Shown here piece after piece: positions 31,702 through 41,974 of a stretch of 50,068 bases of DNA. This DNA is from Mastigamoeba balamuthi (Eukaryota; Evosea; Mastigamoebida; Mastigamoebidae), in assembly GCA_902651635.1 (NCBI GenBank), contig CACRSC010000144.1:1-50068 (forward strand), in the 5' to 3' direction. A model generated the notes under the pieces. It had not been told where the DNA came from, made no database searches, and saw nothing but the letters and a program-made list of their open reading frames with translations. How positions within the stretch are numbered: the stretch's first letter is position 1; each line of letters begins with the position of its first letter. The translations under genes and the position numbers were made by a program.

Positions 31702-32625
31702 ATGCCATCGGGCGGTCCTTCGTGCGCGGCAGCGGCAGCGGCGGCGTGCCTGCTCAACGAGAGCGGTCGCGAGACGGTGACGGCGCGCAACGACGCCATC
31801 TTCGAGCTGCTCGCCGACCGCTCCCCGCCCAGCATCGACGCGCTCTGCCGCGCCCTGTCCGACCCCCGCGAGACCTCTGTGCTGCTCCTGCACGAGGTCG
31901 CCTACGCGCTGGGCCAGAGCGGCTCGCGGGCGGCGCTCCCGACGCTCAGCGCGGCCCTCGCGGACACGCAGCGCTCCGAGGTCGTCCGGCACGAGGCCGC
32001 AGAGGCCCTCGGCGCCATCGGCGACCCCGCGTCGCTGCCGCTGCTGCGCGAGTACGCCGCCCGCCCGGGCGAGCACCCCGAGGTCGTGCAGACGTGCGTC
32101 GTCGCCGCCGACCGCATCGCCAGGTCGCGCGAGGACTGCGCGGCCGAGTGCGACGAGTACTCGGCGACGCACTTCGAGTCGGTCGACCCGGCGCCGGCGC
32201 TGCGCGGGGGGTCCGTCGGGGAGCTGCGGGCGCTGCTGCTGGACGGCGCCGCGCCGCTGTACGAGCGCTACCGCGCGATGTTCGCGCTGCGCAACAGGGC
32301 ACGGGGGCTCGCGGACCCCGCGGAGGTCCTCGAGGCGCTCTGCGCGGCGCTGCTCGACGTGGCGTCGGGGGCGCTGTTCAGGCACGAGGTCGCGTACGTG
32401 CTGGGGCAGCTGCAGATGCCGGGGAGCGTGTGGGCGCTGCGCCGGGTGCTGGACAACGCGGAGGAGCCGGCGATTGTGCGGCACGAGTGCGCAGAGGCGA
32501 TGGGGTCGATCGCGACGCCCGAGTGCCTCGAGGCGCTTGAGCGTGCCAAGCACGACAGCCACGAGGTCGTCTCGCAGAGCTGCCAGGTCGCTCTCGACAT
32601 CCTTGCCTTTGAAACTGCCGAGTAA
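31702..32625 (+). CDS. DOHH: deoxyhypusine hydroxylase
   Basis: Hydroxylates deoxyhypusine on eIF5A, the last step of hypusine formation, in the cytosol. The 307-residue intronless product matches the family length (human 302). It is built of HEAT-like repeats in two halves, each with two His-Glu pairs that bind the di-iron centre: LLHEVAYALGQ, VRHEAAEALGAI, then FRHEVAYVLGQL, VRHECAEAMGSI. All four pairs are present, so it should be active. The ATG at 31702 gives the normal N-terminus; an in-frame upstream extension from 31600 starts at a non-ATG codon and is not used here. Confidence 0.97.
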   Translation: MPSGGPSCAAAAAAACLLNESGRETVTARNDAIFELLADRSPPSIDALCRALSDPRETSVLLLHEVAYALGQSGSRAALPTLSAALADTQRSEVVRHEAAEALGAIGDPASLPLLREYAARPGEHPEVVQTCVVAADRIARSREDCAAECDEYSATHFESVDPAPALRGGSVGELRALLLDGAAPLYERYRAMFALRNRARGLADPAEVLEALCAALLDVASGALFRHEVAYVLGQLQMPGSVWALRRVLDNAEEPAIVRHECAEAMGSIATPECLEALERAKHDSHEVVSQSCQVALDILAFETAE

Positions 32626-32914
32626 GAACCCGGGTGTCTCTACCACGCAATACAAACCTCATTCCGTCAGCCGTGAGTGTGTGTGATGAAGGAGGGACCT
32701 GTGCACAGTTCGTTGCCCAAATGGCCGCGACACCACGAGGTAGCAAGTGCTCTTGAAACGATCGGCTGCGCAAATTAGCGTGGTTTAAAGTGCACTCCCA
32801 TTGCAATAACTCTCAGAGCGCGCCGCACTGTTCTCCGAGAGAGGTCGATAATACCGCATCCGTTGCCCTCGGGGCCCTCCCCGGTCCTCCGACGCCTGCG
32901 TGGGGCCAGCCGCC

Positions 32915-35900
32915 TCACTGCCTTGGCGGCCACGCAGCGGTCACCTCAGCGTGCTTGCTCTCGTCCACAAACTGCAGGTACTCCTTCAGCAGGAACTTGG
33001 GCTCCGACTTCCTGCAGGCCGTCCCGCGCGCGCTGCGTGTGAGCGCGTGCTCCGGGGGAGAGGGGGGGCTATGCGCTATGCGCCATCGCACCACTTGGCA
33101 AACAGCGCAGCCCTGCTGTCGACGCCCGCCTGGATCAGCGCGTCCAGCAGCACGATGACCTTGGCGCTCGCCGTCCGTGCCACCGACGACGCGTTGCCCA
33201 CCAGGTAGCTCTGCAGCACGCATGTCAGCCCAACAATTGATTCTACGCGAGTGCCGGTGTCCGCACGTTGAAGGCCGCGAGCTTCTTGGCGACGAGGCCC
33301 TGCAGCACAAACTGCGCGAAGTAGCGGTACCGCTCCTGCGTGTCGGGGAACGTGACGAGCTGCATGGGCATCGTCCACGCGCCCTCGCCGCGGCCAAGCG
33401 TGGCGCGCACGAAGCACTTGACCTTGCCCGACGCCTGGTCGAAGCGCGGCGGCGGCAGCGCCAGCGGCTTGCTGACGCTGATGAGCGACGCCGGCGAGAG
33501 GCTGACGAGCCACGCGGGGTGCACGCTCGTCACGCCGTGCATGTACGCGCGCCCCGAGGCCGTGCGCGTGATCTCGTGGTAGACGACGTACTCGGGCGCC
33601 GCGTCGCGCACGTACGACGTCGAGTGGATGAACACGGGCTCCGACTCGCCCAGCGCGGCGCACGTGTACGCGGCAGAGGGCGTGCGCGTCCAGTCGCCGA
33701 GCTTCTCCGGGGGCACGCGGCGGGCGACCTGGTCGATGAGGCCCGCGCAGACGACCTGGCGGATCAGCGCCTCCTCCGAGGTCGTGGGCGGGCGCGCAGA
33801 GCCGCTGCCGTCGACGCGCACACTCAGCATCGACGCGAGCTGCTCGCGCAGGCGCAGCGCCTCCTCCATCGACTGCATGTGCAGCTGGTGCCTCTCACAG
33901 AACTCCCGCACGCTCTGCCCGGCCTTCTTGCTGTACAGGCAGGCCTCCACGGCCCTGCACTCCGACAAGGTAGCGCAACGTTAGTGCAACCGAGGAATAC
34001 CGCGAAGGGTTGCAACACAATCGCAAGGGCCATGTGAGACTCCCAAGTTGCTCAGACCCTTCCAGTTGCATCATAAGACTGGGTGCTTTGCTGGTTTCGA
34101 TGCCGCGATGGAGCGCATTGGGGGTTTTGGTGTACAAGTAACGCAAGTTGGACAATTTTAAATAAGAGGACAAGGAGTGGCGCACTTGAGGGCCGCGAGG
34201 CAGTCGGAGGAGCTGGAGGCCCACGGGGACTTGGACTTCCTGTGCGAGCAGTCGCGCTTCTGCGCGGCCGTGGCGGCGTCGTCGTCGTCAAAGGCCCCGG
34301 CGCCGAGCATGGGCAGGAAGAGCTGCTTGACGCTCATGGCGGCGACGATCGTGACGACCCACTGCAGGCAGCCCGCCTGGTGCGCCAGGACCAGCATCTT
34401 GGCGTAGCGCGGGTGCACGGGGAACTGCGCTATCCTGCGCCCCAGCGCCGTGATCCTGTCCTTGGCGTCGACGGCCCCGAGGTTGCGCAACGAGCCCATG
34501 GCCGTGCGCACCGACGCGGCGCTCGGGGGCGTCGGGAAGGGGAACGACGAGATGCCGTCGATGCCCATGACCTTCATCTGCAGGCAGACGCCCTCGATGG
34601 GCGTGCGCAGGATCTCGGGCTCGGAGAACTTGTCGAACTGGTCGTTGTAGACGGCCGACGAGTACACGCGGTAGCAGTGCCCCGCGCACGTGCGGCCCGC
34701 GCGGCCCGCGCGCTGGTCCGCCGAGGCCTTGGAGATCCAGTCGACGGCGAAGCTCGAGATGCCCGTCGCCTTGTCGAAGACCTTCTGCTTGGAGCGCCCG
34801 CAGTCGACGACGTACGTGATGCCCGGGATCGTCAGCGCCGTCTCGGCGACGTTGGTCGCGACGACCACCAGGCGGGCCCCCTCGGGCGCCCCCTCGAACA
34901 CGCGGCGCTGCCGCTCGGGGTCCAGGGTGCTGAACAGCGGCAGCACGTGCACAGGCGCGTAGGGCGAGTGCTCGTCGACGAGTCCCAGCGGCGCGTTCTC
35001 ACCGATGACCTCCTCGTCGTCGTCGTCCTCCCCGTCGATCTCGCCGTCGAACTCGGCGTTGAGGTCGTCGAGCTCGTCCTCGTCGTCCTCGTCGTCCTCG
35101 TCCACGTCGCCGTCGACGACGTCGGCCTCGCCGTCCTCGTCGAGGACCTGCGCGGCGATCTGCGGCGCGTCGGCCTTGACAGTCGCGAGCATTGACGCGT
35201 CGGCCTCCTCGATGTCCGCGGGGGCCTGCGTGGCCTCGCTCTGCTGCTGCTGCTCGAGCAGCCTCTTCTTCTCGGCCGCGTGCTTGCGCGGGGGCCTCTG
35301 GCGCTTGTTGCTGGCGACGGGGGCCGCGAGCGAGGCGCCCGACGAGGGGAAGCGCTTGCGCAGGCGGTGGCAGAGGTGGAGGATCTCCTGCTGGCCCGTC
35401 AGGAACACGAGCACGCCGCCCGCGGGCAGCCGCGTGTGGATCTTGCAGACCTTGGAGAACACCTCGCCCACGTAGTCGTCGAGCACCGTCTTCCTGTTGA
35501 AGTGTATCGTCACCTGCGCGCCGACGACGAGGGGTCCCCGTGTGAGGCGGAGCGCGAGCGCTGCGAGGAGGCGGGCGGGCGCACAGGGAACTGCCTGGCC
35601 GCGACGGAGATGGTCGGCGGGGGGCGCGGGAACAGCAGCGAGTTCTTGGTGAAGTCCTCGACGCGCAGCGTGGCCGACATGATGATCAGCCTCAGCGGCT
35701 TCGCGGGCTCCTGCGAGGGGCAGCGAACACGGCAAACGTGAGACACGGACACAATTGCTCCCAGCGGTGCTGGCGGACCCCTCCGGTCTTGGTGGGCTTG
35801 CCCTCGCGCGCCAGCCTGTTCCTCAGCGGCACGATCCTCGACAGCAGGCCGATGAGGACGTCGCTGCGCGGCAAGCGAGCAGAAAATCAGTTGATTTGGG

Positions 35901-37814
35901 CACAAAATTGCCTGGCAGGCGAGGGCAGCGGGGGCGCACGTGTTGATGTTGCGCTCGTGGGCCTCGTCGATGACGATGGCCGAGTACTGCGAGAGCGCAA
36001 AGTCGTTCTGGATCTCGCGCAGGAGCACACCGTCGGTCATGAACTTGATGCGCGTCTGCTTGGCGTCGACGATCGAGTCGTAGCGGATCTGGTACGCCAC
36101 CTCCTTGCCCAGCGTCAGCCCCAGCTCGTACGCAACACGCGTCGCCATGCTGACCGCAGCCACACGCCTCGGCTGCGTGATGCCGATCAGCCCCGGCGTC
36201 TCTGCGGGCGGGCAATCGAAAAACGCCAAACGAATTCAATTGAGTCGAGAAAATACGGCAAAACGGTCGCGCGGGGGCGAGTGGAGTCCGCACGCGGGCT
36301 GGAGGGGCTGCCGTAGCCGGCCTCGTAGAGGAACTGCGGGACCTGGGTGGTCTTGCCGCAGCCCGTCTCTCCACAGAGGATCGAGACCTCGTTGTCGCGG
36401 ACCGACTCGACGATGGCCTGCTCCTCCATGATGATGGGCAGGTCCTGCCGCGACTTCTCGACGTCCTCGGGCCTGTGCACGCCCACGTTGACCACCGTGC
36501 TGATCGTCCTCTGCGTCCACACCAGCGGCTTGGGCCTTCGCCTCTTCCTCTTCTCCTCGGCCTCCTCTTCCTCGGACTCGTCCGACTCCCCGGACTCCGC
36601 GGACTCCTCCTTATCCTCCTCGCCTTCGTGCTGCTCGCTGGAGGTGGCCTCCGGGGCCGGGGTGGCGGAGGGGTCCTGCGCCGAGTCCTCCTCGGCCTCG
36701 TGCTGCTGCTGCTGCTGCTGCTCCTCCTCCTCGGGCTTGGGCAGCTCAGAGGCAGCGACGACAGTTGTGCCCGGCAGGAACCCGAACCCGAACTTCTTCC
36801 CCGCCGCCTCTGCCGCGGCCGCAGCGACGATGACATGCTTTCCGGGCTCCTCGGCCGCCCTGGCCTTGGCCGCCAGCGGTGCCAGCGGTGCCAGAGGCGC
36901 CGCCTTGGGCCGCGTGTCCACGAGCACGGGCTGGTCGTCGCCCCACTCCTCCGAGAACTGCTGCTCCTGCTGCTGCGCGGGGGCAGGGGCAGGGGCGGGC
37001 GCCGCGGCCATGCCGAGGCTCTTCTTCCAGGCCTCGAGGCGCTGGCGCTGCTCCTCGTGCCACTTGTCGTCGCGCTCGTCGTCGTCGGCCCCGCGCGCGG
37101 TGCCAAAGAACCCCTTGAGCTTCGACCGCTTGGCAGACGGCGCCCGGTGCTTCTCCACCACCTCCGCGGGCTCCTCCTGCTCCTGCTCCTCGCCGCGCTC
37201 CTCCTCCGCCGCCTCCTTCGCCTTGGCCGCCTCCGCGCGCTCCCTTTTCCGCTCCGCGCGCGACTTCTTCGCAGGCTTTTTCGTAGGGGGCGCGGGAAAT
37301 CAATTCGATTCAATTGAATTGCGCCCCCTGCAGCGGGCGAGGAAACAGCGACCCACCTGCTCGGGCGCGGGCACCCACTCGACGGCGGTCTCGTCGACCT
37401 CGACCTCGACGGTGGTGGGGGCGCTGGGGGCGATGCCCGCGCGCTCCTCGAGCAGGGCCGTGTGCAGGCGCTGCTTGGCCGTCTCCTTGCGGCCCACGCG
37501 CGAGCTGCTCTGGTAGAGCGCCGTCTCCTCGGGCCGCAGCATCGACTTACTGGACGCGTCCGCTCGGCTCAGGTCGGTTCCGGCGGGGGGGCGGCGCACC
37601 TGAGGGTCTCCATGAGCGACTTGCGCTCCTCCTGCTTGCGCATCTTCTCGCGGAAGCGCTCCAGGCGCTTGGCCTTGGCGCGCGAGAGCTTCGCGGCGGC
37701 CAGCACGGGCGCCTGCTTGGCCCGCTCGGCCCCGTGGGCCGGGCGCTTCTTGCGGGGCCCCGTGAGCATCGACACGTTGGTGTCGTCGACGCCGTGCGCG
37801 CTGTAGTCCGCCAT
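32915..37814 (-). CDS. DHX37: DEAH-box RNA helicase DHX37/Dhr1 (Ecm16)
   Basis: A nucleolar helicase that releases U3 snoRNA during small-subunit ribosome assembly. Ten exons (37814-37600, 37549-37357, 37275-36294, 36201-35940, 35863-35779, 35710-35585, 35513-34186, 33954-33267, 33210-33092, 33011-32915) give 1,364 residues. Motifs: [10 protein letters not shown] (Walker A), [15 protein letters not shown] (DEAH), [31 protein letters not shown] and QRAGRAGR. An acidic, Gln-rich N-terminal region and an acidic insert between FLTGQQE and HVLPLFSTL are family features. The C-terminus [12 protein letters not shown] matches the family tail. Seven of nine introns start GTGCG. It converges with DOHH. 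Ends at TGA. Confidence 0.95.
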
Positions 37815-37979
37815 CGGGTCGTCCGGACGCGGGGGAGTGAGGGCAGAACACAGCACGAAATATCTGGCGCAGAAAAATCTGAAGATATCAGGACCCTCGT
37901 TGTTGATGTCATCACCGATATTCTGGGCGATGATTTCCACATTTCTGTGCCTTTATTCTGTAGTTGATATTGCTGGAGG

Positions 37980-39241
37980 CTCACACGGCCTCGTAGCCCG
38001 CACGCTTCTTGATGGACGACACTATGAACAGGGCACCGTCCTGTGGTGGCGGTCCATCATACGTCAATCAAAAATGGTCAGAACGCGTCTGCGGTGTTGT
38101 GTGTGTGTGTGGGGGTGCCCTGAGGTACCTTGACGAGAACTGCGAGGCCGACCCACATCTCGCGGTTGGGGATGACGTCTGCGCCCCTGGCCTCGCGGTA
38201 CCTGTAGTTGTAGACGCCTCCCCCCACGAGGTAGACGACGACGAGGCAGAGCATGCTGCCCCCCACGCACAGCCCCAGCAGGTCAGAGCGGAGCAGAGCA
38301 GCTGGGCGTCGTCTTACACGATCAGCAGGATGGACGGCACGCTGAGGCCGGCCTTGGCCTTCCTGGGGCACGCGTAGGGCGACGTCATGTTGCTGCGCAG
38401 CCGCCCTGGGAGGTGAGCAGCAGCCAGGGCAGGGCATCCCAGCGCAGGGACAGGGGCGGACGGACGCACACGTAGAAGTGGCAGTCGACGTCTGCCAGGC
38501 TGGCGAACACCGTCTCGCTGCCGTGCGGGTCGCAGTCGATCGTGATCGCTGTGGCCCCACCAACTCAGCCACAGAGGGTGTGGGGGAGGAAGAGGAGAGG
38601 GTGGAGGTGGTGGTGGTGGTGGTGGAAGAGGAGGATAGGAGAGAGGGAGAGAGAGCAGCTAGCAGATGGTGGCCACATACTGGTCGCACGGGGCTCGTCG
38701 GGCTTGTAGGCGCAGCTCTTGGCCCCGTGGGTCATCTCGATGACGACGCCCCTGTCCGGGGGCGCTGCGTGCTGCGCGTGAGCTGCGCGTGGTGGGGGGT
38801 GGGGGGGGGGGGGGGTGGACGAGAGGGGCAGACAGTGGTCGCGGTAGGCGTAGGTGGCGATGTCGCCCATCGAGTAGTAGAGGCCCAGCATGTCCTTGAA
38901 GCACGCGGCCGTCGCAGGCCTGCACCCCGCGTAGTCCACCGTCCCGCACGGGTTCACGTAGTACGTGCCCCCGCTGTCGTCGAACGTCGCCCCCGCCCTC
39001 GCGTAGTACCTGGCAGGTGTGGGGTGTGCGCACGCGGGTGTGAGCACAGGAGCAGAGAAGAGGAGAGAAGCGGGGCCGAGAACGCGCCCGCGCACCCCTC
39101 CAGGATCGTCCGGCGCGCTGGCGACAGGTCGTAGGACGAGCCCCCGCGGGCGGTGTAGCGGCACGGGGGCTGGGGGTCCGCTGCGTGCGGGCGGGCCACG
39201 AGAAAAGCGAGGAGGGCGCAGCAGCACACCAGCAGGCGCAT
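37980..39241 (-). CDS. MRH-domain receptor, ATG27/M6PR-like
   Basis: A type I membrane protein of the mannose-6-phosphate-receptor-homology family, which cycles cargo between Golgi, endosomes and autophagic membranes. A signal peptide (LLVCCCALLAFLVARPHA) is followed by a Cys-rich luminal domain (GGTYYVNPCGTVDYAGC, ACFKDMLGLYYSMGDIATYA, ITIDCDPHGSETVF) and one TM span (LGLCVGGSMLCLVVVYLVGG). The cytosolic tail YNYRYREARGADVIPNREMW is the typical ATG27-like ending; the last exon ends IKKRAGYEAV and TGA. About six exons; the first two donors read GTGCGC and GTGCGA. Intron 2 contains a long G tract on the plus strand (about 38800-38816). Sugar-binding residues were not checked one by one. Confidence 0.8.
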
Positions 39242-39259
39242 CTTTCCCGGAACGGTCTT

Positions 39260-39652
39260 TTACGCAGGCACCTCAGCACACCAGATTCTCCTGCCGCGAA
39301 ATATCAGGCTATTCTCCTCCCCCCCGCTGTCAGCTGATCTGGGGCGGGGTGCCGCGCAGGAACCCGATCCACACGCCGATGTCATGGCGGGCGTGTGTAA
39401 CTGGTCCCCACCTCTCAGGGAGAGGTGGTGGTGACGTGTACGGTCCACCAATAGGACTGCTTGCCTCTCGCTGTCGAGCTCTGCCATCGTGATCGCAGTT
39501 TCCGGATATGCTCGCCGCGCCCGCGAGTCCCTGGTGTATACCGCGGCCTCGCAGCTGGCGTATGAGTATGCCGTGCCATTCATGGGCAGAATAGTTGAAT
39601 GGGCAGCAAATCCGAATCCGATGACTGCGATAAGAACGAGCCAGAATCGCAT
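39260..39652 (-). CDS. hypothetical secreted protein, short
   Basis: MRFWLVLIAVIGFGFAAHS is a clear signal peptide. About 50 further residues (SYASCEAAVYTRDSRARRAY) are followed by an ambiguous 3' end. Either the frame runs to 39260, or a short intron leads to a frame with THARHDIGVWIGFLRG ending in TGA near 39350. It follows the MRH receptor gene on the same strand and could be a truncated paralogue or unrelated. Family not recognised. Confidence 0.35.
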   Translation of the reverse strand: MRFWLVLIAVIGFGFAAHSTILPMNGTAYSYASCEAAVYTRDSRARRAYPETAITMAELDSERQAVLLVDRTRHHHLSLRGGDQLHTPAMTSACGSGSCAAPRPRSADSGGEENSLIFRGRRIWCAEVPA

Positions 39653-39847
39653 CCACTGACGGTCGGCTGGAGATTCCCAAGGCATCGTGGATCAAGGTGG
39701 TCGGGACACACAACGGGCGCACAATTGATGCACAAGATATTTCGATGGGGCACCCACCTGCGGATTTCCGAGATCCAGCGGTTTTTTCTGCAAGACCCGG
39801 TGGAACCCCGGTATTCACAGCCTCACAACAACAACAGCTCACAACCC

Positions 39848-41782
39848 ATGAGGCGGACTCACGTGTTCTGCGCACTCCTGGCGCTTGTCCCAGCGACCCT
39901 CGTTGCTGTCGTTCTCACCCTGCAGGACCACCTGGTCTACCTGCCTTCCATCAACTCTGGGAATACAAATATGTCCCGGATCCGTCTCTGTGTGCTCAAA
40001 CATATCCGTTTTGGCAGACGTTTTCGTCTGCAGAATCGTTTTTGTCCACAGATTTGTTTTTGTCCCTGTGGACGTATTTGTCTGTAGCCTCATGTAAATG
40101 TCCAGGAAACTCGCCGACCGCCCTGTCGACCACATACGCCACCCCCGGGCCCCTCGCGATGTCACGCAGCGCGGACCACACGACGAACATACCCGTGGGG
40201 GTCCCGGTGGTCTCGGTGGCCAGCAGCTCGTCGCACGGCGGCAGCATGACACTGACGACACGCAGCGTCGACGAGCGGCAGTGTATCGAGGCCCTGAGCC
40301 CACGCGCCAGAACACCGTGCGCTCCGAGCTTCGTGGTGCCGACAGCGAGCACGCCGAAGACAAGCAGCGACAGCTCCTCACGGATCGTCTCCTCGCAAAC
40401 AGCAGTGCGAGACCATCAGCACAGCATCGTGCCATGAGGCCGTCCCTGCCACCAGCCGCACTGCCGCTGCCACAACGCTGGCGATGCCCATGACGCCACA
40501 CAGCACGAGGTCGGACCTGCCCAGCGTGCCCTGCATCATCTTGTGCTCCTTCGAGGCCCGAGACGTCGTGATGGCTGCNGCTGTGAATTCACTCTCTTTA
40601 TTCTTCTATGTTTGACTTCTGTCCTACATTACTTCCTTCTGACTCGATGGTACGGAATATGCCTCAGAGAGACAAATTGTATCTCACAGACAGATTTGTC
40701 CGCAGGGACGTATTTGTCCCCAGATATGTATTTGTTTTGGAGAACAAAAACGTTTCCCCTGAGTACGAGCCCCAGCCCCGCGAGTACGGCCTGGACAAGT
40801 ACTGGCGCGAGTTCACCTTCACTGCCCGTGACGGCACCAAACTCTATGCACGCACAAAACCTCCCCTCTGTGCAGGCACTGCGAAGGGCCATGGGGCCAT
40901 GGGGCCAATGGGCCTTGCGTCTGCAGACCCTGCTGGAGGACATGTTCTCACTGGCTTCTCAGGGGTGGATGTTCCTGCAGCCCAACAGCACAGCGGTCCC
41001 TACGATGCTCTGGTTCCATGGCAATGCAGGGAGTGCGCTTGACCATTCCCACTAATCCAGCACTCCGTTCGCCCCTAACAAGGTCTGCTGTGTGCCCCCC
41101 TCTGCGCTGCGTCGCTCTGGCACAGCTATCAACCACAGGCTTGATAACATTCACGGGCTGGTCCGGTCGATGAGCATCAACGTGTGCATCCCTGAGTACC
41201 GCGGTTACGGTCGTAGTGCAGGCACTGCCTCCGAGGCCGCCCTGCGCACCGATGCCGAGGACGTCCTGTCGCATCTACTCGACACTTCTGATGGGGGCCT
41301 CGGAGGCCTCATCGACCCCTCTCGCATACTTGTGTTCGGCCGGTCACTGGGAGGTGCTGTCGCTGCCCACTTGGTATCAGTGAGGCCTCAGGCAGTGGGC
41401 GCCCTCGTGCTAGAGAACACGTTCACATCGCTGCCAGACCTCATCCCGAGTGTCGTTCCCCCTCTGGCGCCCATCGCGCGGTTCTCCCGCAACCGATGGA
41501 GCACCAAGTCGATCATCGGCTCTGTGCGCTGCCCGATCCTCTTCCTGAGCTCTGGGATGGACGAGGTGATCCCGTCGTCGCACGTGGATGAGCTGTATAA
41601 GAGTGCGTAGCTGGGCCTTCTGAGGAATTTTGGGGACTAGCTGACGTGGGTGCACAGTGGCCAATGCAGAACACAAGACTCTGAAGAGGTTCAAGAATGC
41701 AGAGCATATGAACATGTACGAACAGACAGGCTACTACGAGTTTCTCTCTGCTTGGATGGCTCGTGTGCTCGGATCTTGGTAA
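39848..41782 (+). CDS. alpha/beta hydrolase, ABHD13/Bem46 type
   Basis: A membrane-anchored serine hydrolase of the ABHD13/Bem46/Wdr-like group. Exon 1 (from 39848) gives an N-terminal anchor (FCALLALVPATLVAVVLTL) and QDHLVYLPS. Then come PEYEPQPREYGLDKYWREF in exon 2 (to 40847), the HGNAG oxyanion motif in exon 3 (40963-41032), YRGYGRSAG, the nucleophile elbow FGRSLGG and the Asp of MDEVIP in exon 4 (41126-41602), and the His of NAEHMNMY in exon 5 (41658-41782). The triad is complete. Intron 1 is about 770 bp, far longer than its neighbours, and holds an antisense open stretch. Intron 2 appears to be GC-AG. Introns 3 and 4 start GTGCG. Confidence 0.85.
39981..40757 (-). mobile_element. putative insertion inside intron 1, with antisense open frame
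   Basis: The segment lies between the two parts of the hydrolase N-terminus. Both its ends carry related repeats built on GGACGTATTTGTCC (about 40066-40080 and 40700-40718), the left one next to ACAGATTTGT and TTTTTGTCC repeats. Between them the minus strand reads protein-like segments (RSDLVLCGVMGIASVVAAAV, GVLAVGTTKLGAHGVLARGL, LRDIARGPGVAYVVDRAVGE) in at least two frames. One undetermined base (N) is at 40579. No transposase motif was recognised, so the mobile nature is inferred from length and end repeats. Confidence 0.35.
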
Positions 41783-41974
41783 CACATCCCTGTGCACTCA
41801 TCCAGGCTGGATAGGTATTCAATCAGCATAACTCATTTGCAAGACAAGAATATCAACTGTGTTTGTCATTCTGAAAGAAAAAACAGGTGACTGTGCGCCG
41901 TCAGATGTCTGTGTACTGCTGTGAATCCCTACAGGCCTTTTTTAAGTCATCGAGACCCTGCCGAGAATACCCGC

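Noticed and set aside
31332-32540. 402-residue plus-strand frame overlapping DOHH
   Set aside because: Out-of-frame shadow; the DOHH frame has all four His-Glu motifs.
34083-35195. Long plus-strand open frame opposite the DHX37 helicase
   Set aside because: It is the antisense of helicase exon 7; Arg/Val/Asp-rich composition is a GC-rich shadow.
35823-37313. Long Arg/Ser-rich minus-strand frame
   Set aside because: Alternative frame of the acidic DHX37 N-terminus; the real frame has helicase motifs and exact splice closure.
38800-38816. Functional meaning of the poly-G tract
   Set aside because: It lies in an intron of the MRH gene and is most simply a length-variable homopolymer.
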